Positions 54,689 to 64,000 of a stretch of 64,000 bases of DNA are shown piece by piece. The notes under the pieces were generated by a model that saw only the letters and a list, made by a program, of their open reading frames with translations, was not told where the DNA came from and made no database searches. Origin of the DNA: Rhodovulum sp. (lineage in GTDB: Bacteria > Pseudomonadota > Alphaproteobacteria > Rhodobacterales > Rhodobacteraceae); contig PALT01000043.1 in assembly GCA_002706605.1 (NCBI GenBank), positions 112,510-176,509 of the forward strand. The letters are read 5' to 3'. Every line of letters begins with the position of its first letter. Within the stretch, counting starts at the first letter, position 1. The position numbers and the translations under genes were made by a program.

Positions 54689-55252
54689 TTAGCGCAGGCA
54701 GATGATTTCGACGCGGCGGTTCTTGGCCTGACCAGCGGCGGTTTTGTTCGTCGCAACCGGCAGACGCTCGCCATAGGCACGGACGTCCGCGATCCGCACA
54801 CCGGCCTGACGCGCCACACGGGCAACGGCATCGGCGCGACGCTGCGACAGGGCGATGTTGTATTCGTCCGAGGCTCGGCTGTCGGTGTGACCGGCGATCA
54901 CAAAGGACGTCGCCTGGGTCGAGCGGAAGAAGTCGGTCAGGCGACGTACGCCAGCGGCCGAGATCACTGCCTTGTCGGTCTCAAACAGCTGATCCGAGGA
55001 GACCACGCCACAGGTGTTGCCACGGCGACAGACCGGAATACCGTCGCGCGTTACGTGCGGGGTCATGAACCCCTCAACACCGTCATCCATAACCCAGTGT
55101 TCACACCCATCGGGGTCGACCCAGATTGTCGGAATATAGCGTTCGCCATAAATCTTGTTTTGCGCCAGAGCCGCCCCCGCGACGGAGCTCGCCGCAATCG
55201 CGGCGATACCGGCTACGGCCATGCTTTTCCGCACCGTGTCAAAGATGCCCAT
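54689..55252 (-). CDS. OmpA-family peptidoglycan-associated protein
   Basis: This 187-residue exported protein has a signal peptide (SMAVAGIAAIAASSVAGAALA), then the motif IWVDPDGCEHWVMDDGVEGF (near 43-62), and a C-terminal OmpA/MotB domain (about 85-187). The peptidoglycan-binding residues are in AGHTDSRASDEYNIALSQRR and VRAYGERLP, then KNRRVEI. It probably anchors the outer membrane to the cell wall. It reads into the small lipoprotein gene 11 bases later, and the two share the Asp/Gly/Trp motif. Confidence 0.9.
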   Translation of the reverse strand: MGIFDTVRKSMAVAGIAAIAASSVAGAALAQNKIYGERYIPTIWVDPDGCEHWVMDDGVEGFMTPHVTRDGIPVCRRGNTCGVVSSDQLFETDKAVISAAGVRRLTDFFRSTQATSFVIAGHTDSRASDEYNIALSQRRADAVARVARQAGVRIADVRAYGERLPVATNKTAAGQAKNRRVEIICLR

Positions 55253-55456
55253 CGTACCATTCCCACCTGCTCTTCGGGTGAAATCCCGACAGAGCTGTTA
55301 TCAATCGTTTAATTCTCTGGCCAGTTTAGCAAAAGGTTTATACGAAAATACATCGTTTTCTGACACTTGCGCCGTGCGACGAAACAATGCGCCCCCGCAA
55401 ACTCACATTGTTGCGAAACACGCCTCAACCACGCGCAATCTGCACGCGCAGCCGGA

Positions 55457-56776
55457 TCAGATCACTTTACCGGCAAGCGAATTCGGCGCGGCCGACGTGA
55501 TTCTTACCCGCGCGATTTTACCGATCATATCGGGGCTGGCCTCGGCATGAACGGCGTGCAGGTGGTCGGATTTCCCGATCAACTGCCCCTCGCGGCGACC
55601 GACCTTTTCAAACAGCACGCCAACCTCTTTGCCGACCATCGCGGCCTGGATTTCGGTCTGCTGTTGGGTCAGCAGCGCCTGTAGCCGTTGCAGGCGTTCG
55701 GACGCCACATCGGCGTCGACCTGTGCGCGCTCGGCCGCGGGCGTCCCCGGACGGGTCGAGTATTTGAACGAATAGCACTGGCCATAGCGCACCTGCCGCA
55801 CCAGTTCCATCGTGTCCTCAAAATCCGCGTCCGTTTCTTCGGGGAAACCGACGATGAAATCCCCCGACATCAGGATATCGGGACGCGCCGCGCGGATGCG
55901 TTCGATCAGGCGCAGATAGCTCTCGGCGGTGTGGCTGCGGTTCATCCGTTTCAGGATGCGGTCGCTGCCCGATTGAACCGGCAGATGCAGATAGGGCATC
56001 AGTTCCGGCACCTCGCCATGCGCGGCGATCAGGTCATCATCCATATCGTTGGGGTGCGAGGTGGTATAGCGGATACGCTCCAACCCATCGACCTTGGCCA
56101 GTTCGCGGATCAAACGCGACAGGGTCCAATCCCCGTCCGCGCCGTTGCCGTGATAGGCGTTGACGTTCTGGCCCAGCAGGGTGATCTCGCGCACGCCGCG
56201 TTCGACCAGATCACGCGCCTCGGACAACACGCGATCCACGGGGCGGCTGACCTCGGCACCACGGGTGTAGGGCACAACGCAGAAGGCACAGAATTTATCG
56301 CACCCTTCCTGCACCGTGAGGAAAGCGGTCGGGCCACGTTTCGCCTTGGGGCGTTTGGCAAGGTGGTCGAACTTGTCCTCTTCGGGGAAATCGGTGTCCA
56401 GCGCCTTGCGCCCCTCACGCGCCTTGGTTTCCAGTTCCGGCAGACGGTGATAGCTCTGCGGGCCAACGACCAGATCGACCATCGGCTGACGGCGCATGAT
56501 CTCTTCGCCCTCGGCCTGCGCGACACAGCCCGCAACGCCAATCTTCAGATCGGGGTTCGCGGCTTTCAGCCCCTTGAAACGGCCCAGTTCGGAATAGACC
56601 TTTTCGGCGGCCTTTTCACGAATGTGGCAGGTGTTCAGCAGGATCATATCCGCATCATCGGGCGTCTCGGTGGTCACATACCCCGACCCGCCCAGCGCCT
56701 CGGCCATGCGTTCGCTGTCATAAACGTTCATCTGACAGCCGTATGTCTTGATATACAGTTTCTTCTGCTCACCCAT
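55457..56776 (-). CDS. miaB: tRNA-2-methylthio-N6-dimethylallyladenosine synthase MiaB
   Basis: This 439-residue radical-SAM enzyme adds a methylthio group to A37 of tRNAs. The N-terminal UPF0004 domain gives three cluster Cys ([27 protein letters not shown]). The radical-SAM site is [15 protein letters not shown] near residue 155, and a C-terminal TRAM domain ends the chain. I chose ATG 56776 ([17 protein letters not shown]); the frame stays open far upstream, but there it overlaps the divergent gene. Confidence 0.96.
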   Translation of the reverse strand: MGEQKKLYIKTYGCQMNVYDSERMAEALGGSGYVTTETPDDADMILLNTCHIREKAAEKVYSELGRFKGLKAANPDLKIGVAGCVAQAEGEEIMRRQPMVDLVVGPQSYHRLPELETKAREGRKALDTDFPEEDKFDHLAKRPKAKRGPTAFLTVQEGCDKFCAFCVVPYTRGAEVSRPVDRVLSEARDLVERGVREITLLGQNVNAYHGNGADGDWTLSRLIRELAKVDGLERIRYTTSHPNDMDDDLIAAHGEVPELMPYLHLPVQSGSDRILKRMNRSHTAESYLRLIERIRAARPDILMSGDFIVGFPEETDADFEDTMELVRQVRYGQCYSFKYSTRPGTPAAERAQVDADVASERLQRLQALLTQQQTEIQAAMVGKEVGVLFEKVGRREGQLIGKSDHLHAVHAEASPDMIGKIARVRITSAAPNSLAGKVI

Positions 56777-56902
56777 CTGGCGCGCGCCCCCGTGGATATT
56801 GGTGACCGAATATTTAAACCCGCCCAATACACAATGCAGGCACGGGCCGCAACGCTTGCAATACCGGCGCGGATGACGGATTTTACCCGCAACAGAGCAG
56901 GA

Positions 56903-57781
56903 ATGAAAAACCCGATGCAATACAACGGCCTGACAGATTTCTTGAAAAACGGCACCGCCGCATTGGCCAAGGGCCCAATCGCGGTGATCATCGCCGAAGA
57001 CGGGGTCGAACTGGACACCACCCTGCGCCATCACCTGAACATCGGGTTCAAATCGGTGATCGCCATGTTGCCCGATGTGGTCGAAATGCCCGGCGATCTA
57101 GAGGACAAGGTGCACCGCGTGCGTCTGGACGTTTACCGCGAGGGCGCGGTGGTTCACGCGATCAACCGCTTGATCGAGGGCGCGGCGGGTCAGTGGATGT
57201 ATTACTGTTTCAACGCCGAGTACCTGTTCTTTCCGTTCTGCGAGACGCGCACGATTGGCGACATGCTGACCTTTCACACCGAGGAACGGCGCGACGCGAT
57301 GTTGTGCTATGTGGTGGACCTCTATGCGGGCGATCTTGGGCAGTTCCCGAATGCGGTGTCTCTGGAAACTGCGCTGTTGGACAAATCGGGGTACTATGCG
57401 CTGGCCCGTTATGATGAGGTCGCGGGCGCGGACAAAGAGCGGCAGTTGGACTTTTTCGGCGGGCTGCGGTGGCGGTTTGAGGAACATGTGCCCTATGACC
57501 GGCGCAAGATCGACCGCATCGCCCTGTTCCGCGCCAAGCCGGGTCTGGAACTGCGCCCTGACCACACGTTCAACGACGAAGAATACAACACCTACGCCTG
57601 TCCGTGGCACCACAACCTGACCGCCGCGATCTGTTCCTTCCGCACGGCCAAGGCCCTAAAGACCAATCCGGGCTCCACATTCGAAATCCAGACGTTCCAA
57701 TGGCACAACTCGGTGCCGTTTGAATGGAGTTCACAACAGTTGTTGGATCTGGGCCTTATGGAACCGGGTCAGTGGTTCTGA
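56903..57781 (+). CDS. Glycosyltransferase-2-like conserved protein
   Basis: This protein of about 292 residues contains [19 protein letters not shown] and [18 protein letters not shown], a pattern of the nucleotide-sugar end of glycosyltransferase family 2-like proteins in Rhodobacterales. A middle part has [20 protein letters not shown], and near the end come [18 protein letters not shown] and [16 protein letters not shown]. The donor and acceptor are unknown. ATG 56903 and ATG 56915 are both possible; AGGA lies directly before the first and 12 bases before the second. It diverges from miaB, and the long open frame upstream of it is only a shadow of miaB. Confidence 0.75.
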   Translation: MKNPMQYNGLTDFLKNGTAALAKGPIAVIIAEDGVELDTTLRHHLNIGFKSVIAMLPDVVEMPGDLEDKVHRVRLDVYREGAVVHAINRLIEGAAGQWMYYCFNAEYLFFPFCETRTIGDMLTFHTEERRDAMLCYVVDLYAGDLGQFPNAVSLETALLDKSGYYALARYDEVAGADKERQLDFFGGLRWRFEEHVPYDRRKIDRIALFRAKPGLELRPDHTFNDEEYNTYACPWHHNLTAAICSFRTAKALKTNPGSTFEIQTFQWHNSVPFEWSSQQLLDLGLMEPGQWF

Positions 57782-57796
57782 ACCAGCCCTAACCGC

Positions 57797-58216
57797 TTAA
57801 CGCTTGCGGCGCAGGCGGATCACCACATCGACCTTGGCAATCTCAACGCCCTCGGGCGCATCGGGCAGTCCGCTGATTTTCAGACGATCGGCAGGGGCGT
57901 CCGTCAGACGGCCCTCGTCCTCCCAAAAGAAATGGGGGTGGTCATCGACGCGGGTGTCGAAATAGCTTTTGGCGCCATCGACCATGACCTCTTGGATCAG
58001 GCCCGCATCGCAAAACGCGCGCAACGTATTATAGACCGTCGCCAGAGAGACCTTTTCCCCTGCATCTACCGCGGCGGCAAACAGGCTCTCGGCGGTGATG
58101 TGGCGATCCTGACCGTCACCCACCAACAGACCCGCCAATGCCAGACGTTGACGTGTCGGGCGCAGGCCAGCACGGCCAAGCCATTGGGTAGAGCGATCGA
58201 TTGCCTGCGGCGTCAT
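57797..58216 (-). CDS. irr: Iron response regulator Irr (Fur family)
   Basis: This 139-residue protein is a Fur-type winged-helix repressor of the Irr branch, which controls iron and heme genes in alphaproteobacteria. LGRAGLRPTRQRLALAGLL opens the DNA-binding domain; LATVYNTLRAFCDAGLIQEV is the recognition helix region; and HPHFFWEDEGRL holds the metal site His residues. Irr next to fabA-fabB is a conserved order in alphaproteobacteria, which supports the Irr over the Fur call. The ATG at 58216 fits the family length. Confidence 0.92.
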   Translation of the reverse strand: MTPQAIDRSTQWLGRAGLRPTRQRLALAGLLVGDGQDRHITAESLFAAAVDAGEKVSLATVYNTLRAFCDAGLIQEVMVDGAKSYFDTRVDDHPHFFWEDEGRLTDAPADRLKISGLPDAPEGVEIAKVDVVIRLRRKR

Positions 58217-58388
58217 AGTGCGTCTCTCGGTGGTACTTCCCCCTGTATATCGGCGAAAAGGGGGGTAATTCAATTGAATTTCTCGCCCCGCTTTCCTGTG
58301 AATACAGGCGTCACGCCTATTGCAACGCGTCAAACAGCGGTGTTAGAGGGGTGCGATCAAGAAGAAATGAGCACAAAGGGCTACCTGA

Positions 58389-58898
58389 ATGGCCGATTAT
58401 CCTACGAGCTTTGACCGGGACGACCTGTTGAAATGCGCACGCGGTGAGCTGTTCGGCCCCGGCAACGCGCAATTGCCCGAACCGCCCATGTTGATGATGG
58501 ACCGCATCACCGACATCAGCGCCGACGGCGGTCTGCACGGCAAAGGTCACGTCGTGGCCGAGTTCGACATTCAGCCCGACCTGTGGTTCTTTGACTGCCA
58601 CTTCCCCGGCAACCCGATCATGCCCGGCTGTCTGGGTCTGGACGGTCTGTGGCAGCTGACCGGCTTTAACCTTGGCTGGCGCGGCTGGCAGGGTCGCGGT
58701 TACGCCCTGGGTGTGGGTGAGGTCAAACTGACCGGCATGGTGCGCCCTGATCGCAAAATGCTGACCTATTACGTTGATTTTACCAAGGCCGTACAAACCC
58801 GCCGCTTGACCATGGGCGTCGCAGATGGCCGAGTAGAAGCAGATGGCGAAGTCATCTATCAGGTCAAAGATATGAAGGTCGCTCTGTCCGAGAGCTAA
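58389..58898 (+). CDS. fabA: 3-hydroxydecanoyl-ACP dehydratase/isomerase
   Basis: This 169-residue enzyme introduces the cis double bond of unsaturated fatty acids. The hot-dog fold motif [19 protein letters not shown] holds the catalytic His near residue 71, and GLDGLWQL its Asp. The gene diverges from irr and leads a fabA-fabB-fabI operon, the set needed for unsaturated fatty acid synthesis and chain elongation. Confidence 0.97.
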   Translation: MADYPTSFDRDDLLKCARGELFGPGNAQLPEPPMLMMDRITDISADGGLHGKGHVVAEFDIQPDLWFFDCHFPGNPIMPGCLGLDGLWQLTGFNLGWRGWQGRGYALGVGEVKLTGMVRPDRKMLTYYVDFTKAVQTRRLTMGVADGRVEADGEVIYQVKDMKVALSES

Positions 58899-58925
58899 GC
58901 CCCACAATTTCTGGAGGAGAGCGCC

Positions 58926-60155
58926 ATGCGCCGCGTCGTCATTACCGGCATCGGTATCGTGTCCCCTATCGGTAACAATGCCGCCGAAGTCGAAGCCAGC
59001 CTGCGGGCCGGCCGTTCGGGGATCATCGCCGAAGAAAACTATGCCAACCACGGGTTCCGCAGCCAAGTCGCGGGAATCCCGCAAATCGATCTGGCCGCCA
59101 ACATCGACAAGCGCCAGTTGCGCTTTATGGGTCCGGGTGCGGCGTATAACTACATCGCTATGGAACAGGCGGTCGCGGATTCCGGTCTGGAAGAAAGCGA
59201 CGTCAGCAACGAGCGTACCGGCCTGATCATGGGGTCTGGCGGTCCGTCGACCTCGAACTTCTTTGACGCCCACCAGATCGTCATCGAAAAAGGCAGCCCC
59301 AAGCGGATGGGCCCGTTCATGGTGACGCGCTGTATGTCGTCGACCAACTCGGCCTGTCTGGCGACCCCGTTCAAGATCAAGGGCGTCAACTATTCGATCA
59401 CCTCGGCCTGTTCGACCAGTGCGCATTGCATCGGCAACGGTGTTGAGCAGATCCAACTGGGCAAACAGGACATCGTGTTTGCAGGCGGCGGCGAAGAGGT
59501 CGATTGGACCCTGTCGTGCCTGTTTGACGCGATGAACGCCATGTCCAGCAAATACAACGACACGCCCGCGACGGCCTCGCGCCCGTTCGACGCGACCCGC
59601 GACGGGTTCGTGATCGCAGGCGGCGGCGGTGTTCTGGTTCTGGAGGAACTGGAACACGCCAAGGCGCGCGGCGCGAAAATCTATGCTGAGGTCACCGGCT
59701 ATGGCGCGACCTCGGACGGCTATGACATGGTGGCCCCGTCCGGCGAAGGCGGTGAGCGGTCCATGCGCGTTGCCCTGTCCACCCTGCCCGAAGATCGCAA
59801 GATCGACTATATCAACGCCCACGGCACCTCGACCCCTGCGGGCGACGTGACCGAGGTCAAGGCCGTGCGCCGCGTGTTCGGCGAGGGCAGCACGCCCCCG
59901 ATCGCATCGACCAAGTCTCTGACCGGTCACAGCCTTGGCGCAACCGGCGTGCATGAGGCGATCTATTCGCTGTTGATGATGCAGGGCAATTTCATCGCGG
60001 CCTCGGCCAACGTGACCCAGCTTGACCCAGAGATCAACGAGGGCGAAATCGTCACCGAACTGCGTGAGAACGTCGAGCTGGACAGCGTCCTGTCCAACAG
60101 CTTTGGGTTCGGCGGCACCAACGCCACCCTGATCATGAGTAAATATCGCGGGTAA
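58926..60155 (+). CDS. fabB: 3-oxoacyl-ACP synthase I
   Basis: This 409-residue condensing enzyme extends unsaturated chains after FabA. The active-site Cys is in [16 protein letters not shown] near residue 163; the two His are in [11 protein letters not shown] and [20 protein letters not shown] ends the chain. It lies 27 bases after fabA with a GGAGGAG ribosome-binding site. Confidence 0.97.
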   Translation: MRRVVITGIGIVSPIGNNAAEVEASLRAGRSGIIAEENYANHGFRSQVAGIPQIDLAANIDKRQLRFMGPGAAYNYIAMEQAVADSGLEESDVSNERTGLIMGSGGPSTSNFFDAHQIVIEKGSPKRMGPFMVTRCMSSTNSACLATPFKIKGVNYSITSACSTSAHCIGNGVEQIQLGKQDIVFAGGGEEVDWTLSCLFDAMNAMSSKYNDTPATASRPFDATRDGFVIAGGGGVLVLEELEHAKARGAKIYAEVTGYGATSDGYDMVAPSGEGGERSMRVALSTLPEDRKIDYINAHGTSTPAGDVTEVKAVRRVFGEGSTPPIASTKSLTGHSLGATGVHEAIYSLLMMQGNFIAASANVTQLDPEINEGEIVTELRENVELDSVLSNSFGFGGTNATLIMSKYRG

Positions 60156-60161
60156 CCTGTT

Positions 60162-60950
60162 ATGGCGAATTTGATGAACGGCAAACGCGGCCTTGTGATG
60201 GGCGTCGCTAATGAGCGCTCTATCGCGTGGGGCATTGCCAAGGCTCTGGCCGATGAGGGCGCGGAACTGGCCTTTTCCTATCAGGGTGAGGCATTTGGCA
60301 AACGCGTCGAACCCTTGGCCGCGTCGGTCGGGTCCGATGTTCTGGTGGATGTCGATGTCACCGACCCCGCCAGCATGGATGCCTGCTTCGATCAGCTAAA
60401 ATCGCGTTGGGGCAAGCTGGACTTTGTGGTCCACGCCATCGCCTATTCCGACAAGAATGAGCTGACCGGTCGTTTCGTCAACACGTCGCGCGAGAACTTC
60501 AAGAACTCGCTGGATATCTCGTGCTATTCCTTCATCGACGTCAGCCGCCGTGCGGCGGAAATGATGCCCGATGGCGGTAGCCTGATCACCCTGACCTTTG
60601 CCGGTTCGAACCGCGTGACGCCGAACTATAACGTCATGGGCGTGGCCAAGGCCGCGTTGGAAAGCGCGACGCGCTATCTGGCCGCCGATCTGGGCGCACA
60701 GGGCATCCGCGTCAACGCGATCTCGCCCGGCCCGATGAAAACGCTGGCCGGTGCCGCAATCGGCGGGGCACGCGCAACGTACCGCCACACCGACAGCAAC
60801 GCGCCCTTGGGGTCCAACGCGACGCTTGAGGCCGTGGGCGGCACCGCCGCATGGCTGTGCTCAGACTATGGCGCCTGCACCACGGGTGAGATTGTGCGCG
60901 TGGACGGTGGTTTCCACGTTCTGGGCATGCCCAAGGCCGAAAACCTCTGA
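60162..60950 (+). CDS. fabI: Enoyl-ACP reductase (NADH), FabI type
   Basis: This 262-residue short-chain dehydrogenase performs the last reduction of each elongation cycle. It shows GVANERSIAWGIAKALADEGA (the FabI form of the cofactor loop), HAIAYSDKNELTGRFVNTS, and the catalytic Tyr and Lys in YNVMGVAKAALE. It follows fabB by 6 bases and ends the operon before a terminator. Confidence 0.97.
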   Translation: MANLMNGKRGLVMGVANERSIAWGIAKALADEGAELAFSYQGEAFGKRVEPLAASVGSDVLVDVDVTDPASMDACFDQLKSRWGKLDFVVHAIAYSDKNELTGRFVNTSRENFKNSLDISCYSFIDVSRRAAEMMPDGGSLITLTFAGSNRVTPNYNVMGVAKAALESATRYLAADLGAQGIRVNAISPGPMKTLAGAAIGGARATYRHTDSNAPLGSNATLEAVGGTAAWLCSDYGACTTGEIVRVDGGFHVLGMPKAENL

Positions 60951-60973
60951 TCAATCAGATCAACCAGAAACAA

Positions 60974-61006
60974 AAAACGCGCACCCACCGGTGCGCGTTT
61001 TCTTTT
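60974..61006 (+). terminator. Terminator after fabI
   Basis: AACGCGCACC pairs with GGTGCGCGTTTT and is followed by a T-rich tail, about 25 bases after the fabI stop. Confidence 0.88.
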
Positions 61007-61027
61007 GCCTGAACGGGCGGGCGCGGA

Positions 61028-61462
61028 TCAGGCCGCGACGATTTCCACCAGTTCGAAATCGAACGTCAGGTCTTTGCCAGCCAGCGGATGGTTGGCGTCC
61101 AGAACAACGGACTCTTCGGTCACTTCGGCAACCGTCACCGGCATCACCTGACCCGTCGGGGTTTGCAGTTGCAACTGGGTGCCCAGATCCAGCGGGATAT
61201 CGGCGGGCACCTGATCGCGCGGGATCGCCTGACGCGCGTCGGGCTGAACCGGGCCGTAGGCCTGATCGCTGGGGATTTCGACGACCTTTTTGTCGCCTGC
61301 CTTCATGCCGGGGATCGCCTGATCCAGACCCGGAATGATCTGACCCGACCCAACCGTGAATTCCAGCGGATCACGACCTGCTGAGCTGTCGAAAACCGTG
61401 CCGTCCGTCAGGGTGCCGGTGTAATGAATGCGCACGGTGTCGCCCGCTTTGACCTCGGTCAT
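61028..61462 (-). CDS. FKBP-type peptidyl-prolyl isomerase (SlyD-like)
   Basis: This 144-residue isomerase has one FKBP domain with an insert-in-flap (IF) chaperone domain, as in SlyD. Motifs are VKAGDTVRIHYTGTLTDGTVFDSS, VGSGQIIPGLDQAIPGMKAGDK and the closing ANHPLAGKDLTFDFELVEI. The His-rich tail of E. coli SlyD is absent. It probably helps fold proteins in the cytoplasm. The ATG at 61462 gives the usual start; a much longer open frame upstream is a shadow. Confidence 0.93.
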   Translation of the reverse strand: MTEVKAGDTVRIHYTGTLTDGTVFDSSAGRDPLEFTVGSGQIIPGLDQAIPGMKAGDKKVVEIPSDQAYGPVQPDARQAIPRDQVPADIPLDLGTQLQLQTPTGQVMPVTVAEVTEESVVLDANHPLAGKDLTFDFELVEIVAA

Positions 61463-61627
61463 ATGTCTACTTTCCAATTTTCTCGGGGTGAGTTTGCAGA
61501 GGCTGCGCCGGTCGCACAGGTACTCTTGACGTGGGGCCAACTTAAAATTCTTGTGAAAAATGTAAAGGGCGGCGGGGCTTTTCGCGCAAAACGGCCTGTG
61601 CCACGGTGCCCGAAAGGGGAGGAAACC

Positions 61628-62320
61628 ATGCCAATCACAACCTGTATCTTTGATGCCTATGGCACATTGTTCGACGTCACCGCCGCCGCACGTCAGGCCG
61701 CCAGCGAACCCGGAAACGACGATCTGGCCCGCGTGTGGCCGTCGCTGGCCACGAACTGGCGCAACAAACAGCTGAACTATACGTGGTTGCGGGCGATCAC
61801 GGGGGCGCATTGCGATTTCTGGCAGGTGACACAGGACGCGCTGGATTGGTCCCTTGCCGCCGAGGGCCTGCCAACCGAGGGCGCGTTGCGCGAACGTCTG
61901 CTGGCGCTGTACTGGGAACTGTCGGCCTTTGCCGAGGTGCCCGCGATGCTGCACACACTCAAGGACATGGGGATGAACACCGCAATCCTGTCCAATGGCT
62001 CGCCCGCGATGCTTGACGGGGCGGTGCAATCGGCAGGCGTTGGCGATGTTCTGGACGATGTTCTGTCGGTCGAGAGCGTCGGCATCTTCAAACCCGACGC
62101 GCGGGTCTATGAATTGGTCGAGAAACGCTTTGCCTGTGCGCGGGACGAGGTGTTGTTCGTCTCGTCGAACGGATGGGACGCGGGGGCGGCCACGGGGTTC
62201 GGATTTACCACCGCATGGGTCAATCGGGGCAATGATCCGGTTGACCGCCTGCCGTGGACACCCGAACATATCCTGACGGATTTGTCCCAGATTCCGACCT
62301 TGGTGCAGGAGATTTCATGA
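61628..62320 (+). CDS. Haloacid dehalogenase, type II
   Basis: This 230-residue protein is a HAD-superfamily enzyme of the L-2-haloacid dehalogenase type. The nucleophile motif is CIFDAYGTLFDVTAAA with Asp9; ILSNGSPAML is motif II and SVGIFKPDARVYEL with Lys motif III; FVSSNGWDAGAATGFGF is motif IV. Length and motifs match the type II dehalogenases, but many such proteins have other substrates. AGGAAACC precedes the ATG. Its stop overlaps the next start (ATGA). Confidence 0.92.
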   Translation: MPITTCIFDAYGTLFDVTAAARQAASEPGNDDLARVWPSLATNWRNKQLNYTWLRAITGAHCDFWQVTQDALDWSLAAEGLPTEGALRERLLALYWELSAFAEVPAMLHTLKDMGMNTAILSNGSPAMLDGAVQSAGVGDVLDDVLSVESVGIFKPDARVYELVEKRFACARDEVLFVSSNGWDAGAATGFGFTTAWVNRGNDPVDRLPWTPEHILTDLSQIPTLVQEIS

Positions 62321-63150
62321 CCACATTCACAGCCGACGACGGGGCCCGCATTGCCTATACCGATACGGGCACGGGTCGGCCGTTGCTCTGTCTTGCGGGT
62401 CTGACCCGCAACCACAGCGATTTCGACTATATCGCGCCGCACCTGCCCGAGGGCACGCGCGTCATCGCGATGGACTATCGCGGGCGGGGCGGCTCGGACT
62501 GGACCGGTGCGGATACCTACACGATCGCGCGCGAGGGCGCGGATGCCCTGAACCTGCTGGATCATCTGGGGATTGCTACTGCGCCGATCCTTGGGACGTC
62601 GCGCGGCGGGCTGATCGCGATGTACCTGATGGCCGTGGCGCCCGCGCGCGTGGATGGTCTGTGCCTGAACGACATCGGGCCGGTGATTGATCGCGGGGGC
62701 CTTGACCGGATTGCCGACTACGTGGGCCGCACCCCCCGCGCCATCACCACGTACGAGGACATGGCCAAGGCGCTGGCCGCCCAAGCGGACGGGTTCGCCA
62801 ATGTTCCCGACAGCCGCTGGATGGAAGAGGCGCGCAAGCATTACATCCAGACCGATGCAGGGTTGCAGATCAACTATGACCCCGAGTTGCGCCAATCCTT
62901 TCTTGCCGCCTATGAGGCCGAGGATCAGGACGCGTGGCCCCTATGGGATCTCTGCGCGACGAAACCCGCCGCCCTGATCCGTGGGGCGAATTCCGATCTG
63001 TTGTCCCGTGCGACGGCGGCGGAAATGGCGCGCCGTCATGGCAACCTGATCTACGCCGAAATTCCCGACCGCGCGCATATCCCGTTCCTTGATGAACCGG
63101 GTTCAATCGCAGCCATCACCGAGTTTCTGGAGACCGTCCATGGAGCCTGA
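62317..63150 (+). CDS. Alpha/beta hydrolase
   Basis: This 277-residue protein has the alpha/beta-hydrolase fold: the oxyanion region LCLAGLTRNHSDFD, MDYRGRGGSD, the nucleophile elbow GTSRGGLIAM with Ser near 95, an acidic residue in RGANSDLLS and the catalytic His in DRAHIPFLDEP. Substrate unknown. It overlaps the dehalogenase gene by 4 bases and the next gene by 11, so the three form an operon. Confidence 0.92.
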   Translation: MTTFTADDGARIAYTDTGTGRPLLCLAGLTRNHSDFDYIAPHLPEGTRVIAMDYRGRGGSDWTGADTYTIAREGADALNLLDHLGIATAPILGTSRGGLIAMYLMAVAPARVDGLCLNDIGPVIDRGGLDRIADYVGRTPRAITTYEDMAKALAAQADGFANVPDSRWMEEARKHYIQTDAGLQINYDPELRQSFLAAYEAEDQDAWPLWDLCATKPAALIRGANSDLLSRATAAEMARRHGNLIYAEIPDRAHIPFLDEPGSIAAITEFLETVHGA

Positions 63151-64000
63151 CGCGATTTTCGCCGCGCGCGACCGTCTGGCCCAACACGCCCGCCGCACCC
63201 CACTGGTTGAGAGCCCGTTTTTGAACGAGATCGCAGGGCGGCGTGTGCTGGTCAAGGCCGAGTGCCTGCAACACACTGGCAGTTTCAAGTTCCGTGGCGC
63301 GTGGTCGGCCCTGACCGCCCTGCCCGCCGAGAAACGCGCAAACGGTGTCTGCGCCGTGTCCTCGGGCAACCACGCCCAAGGAGTCGCCATGGCCGCCCAG
63401 ATGATGGGCGTGCCTGCGACCATCGTGATGCCCGCCGATGCGCCACGGCTCAAGATCGAGAACACCCGCGCCTATGGGGCCGAAGTGGTCCTCTATGATC
63501 GCGCGACGGTGGACCGCGATGCCTTGGTCCGGCAGGTCGCGGGCGAACGCGGTCAGCATGTCATCCTGCCCTTTGACGACGCCGACGTGATCGCGGGTCA
63601 GGGCACCGTGGGTCTGGAGATCGCGGAACAGGCGGCGGAACTGGGCATCACCCGCGCCCATGTGTTGGTCTGTTGTGGCGGTGGTGGGCTGACGGCGGGG
63701 ATCGCCACAGCCCTGCACGCCACCGCGCCCGACATGCGCGTCCACCCGGCGGAGCCCGCGCGCTTCGACGATGTGGCGCGGTCCCTGTCCACCGGCACCC
63801 GCCAAATGAACAGTGTTCGCAGCGGGTCGATTTGTGACGCGATTCTGACGCCCGAATCCGGTGATCTGACGTGGCCGATCATGCGCGACCTCTGTGGCGC
63901 GGGCGCCGTGGTCAGCGACGACATGGCGCTGGACGCCGTCGCCGCCGCGTTCCAACGCCTGAAACTGGTGGTCGAACCGGGGGGCGCGGTTGCACTTGCC
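63140..64000 (+). CDS. Threonine/serine dehydratase-like PLP enzyme (partial, runs off the end)
   Basis: This gene begins at ATG 63140, overlapping the hydrolase stop, and is open for 287 codons to the end of the window. The PLP-binding Lys is in TGSFKFRGAW near residue 50; SSGNHAQGVA is the substrate loop; CCGGGGLTAGIA binds the cofactor phosphate. VVEPGGAVALA at the end matches the usual closing region. It belongs to the threonine dehydratase/serine racemase fold type II family. It is not clear whether threonine, serine or another hydroxy amino acid is used. Confidence 0.92.
   Translation, partial: MEPDAIFAARDRLAQHARRTPLVESPFLNEIAGRRVLVKAECLQHTGSFKFRGAWSALTALPAEKRANGVCAVSSGNHAQGVAMAAQMMGVPATIVMPADAPRLKIENTRAYGAEVVLYDRATVDRDALVRQVAGERGQHVILPFDDADVIAGQGTVGLEIAEQAAELGITRAHVLVCCGGGGLTAGIATALHATAPDMRVHPAEPARFDDVARSLSTGTRQMNSVRSGSICDAILTPESGDLTWPIMRDLCGAGAVVSDDMALDAVAAAFQRLKLVVEPGGAVALA

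Noticed and set aside
55688..56902. N-terminal extension of the glycosyltransferase-like protein
   Set aside because: The frame stays open only because it is antisense to miaB; the true start is at 56903 or 56915.
58317..59954. 545-codon minus-strand frame over fabA and fabB
   Set aside because: It is the shadow of two certain genes and shows no domain.

Overview
The window looks like a chromosomal segment of a marine alphaproteobacterium of the order Rhodobacterales (Roseobacter group). The basis is gene content and order: phoH-ybeY-corC-lnt beside metK, a SAM/SAH-type riboswitch motif before metK (a class known mainly from Rhodobacterales), irr beside fabA-fabB-fabI, and trpF-trpB with lapA-ihfB-rpsA-cmk. 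Base composition is GC-rich. No species can be named from the sequence alone.

Layout. (1) 1-1443: a cupin protein and an aldo/keto reductase, closed by a terminator. (2) 1588-7062: accessory DNA. An HNH-like gene precedes a 4.4-kb integrated element bounded by a 14-bp direct repeat at 2557-2570 and 6973-6986. The right copy is the 3' end of a tRNA-Ser(GCU) gene. The element carries a tyrosine integrase, an AlpA-like regulator, two HTH proteins, a translationally coupled run of small ORFs and a zinc-ribbon protein. (3) 7254-8102: a small secreted protein and a membrane-anchored cytochrome c. (4) About 8.2-31.9 kb: a large Tn7/Tn5053-like transposon island. Its transposition genes run leftward as tnsA-like, tniA, tniB, tniQ, but tniA and tniB are broken. 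Its rightward cargo is a DUF4258-like ORF, a degenerate methyltransferase fused to a type I target-recognition domain, hsdM, hsdS, a small ORF, hsdR, an unknown 417-aa protein and a SNF2-type helicase. An AAA+ ATPase gene closes the right side in the opposite direction. (5) 31.9-64 kb: core chromosome with ychF, trpA, lldD, rplY, bfr-bfd, pth, trpB-trpF, lapA, ihfB, rpsA, cmk-GFA-aroA, trmB, metK, lnt, corC, ybeY, phoH, miaB, irr, fabA-fabB-fabI, an FKBP, a haloacid dehalogenase, an alpha/beta hydrolase and a threonine-dehydratase-like gene that runs off the end.

How the parts work together. The cargo of region 4 reads as one rightward defence operon: a complete type I restriction-modification system, preceded by a methyltransferase-like recognition protein that has lost its catalytic Asn, and followed by a helicase module not usual for type I R-M. 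The transposition machinery that probably brought it is no longer self-sufficient: tniA has a stop codon, a frameshift and a 21-nt tandem duplication, and tniB has a frameshift and a Walker A Lys-to-Glu change. The cargo reading frames are open and appear to be maintained. The core half is ordinary, with a few points of interest: the metK riboswitch, a pair of exported proteins with Asp/Arg repeat tails, and a lipoprotein/OmpA pair sharing an uncharacterised motif.
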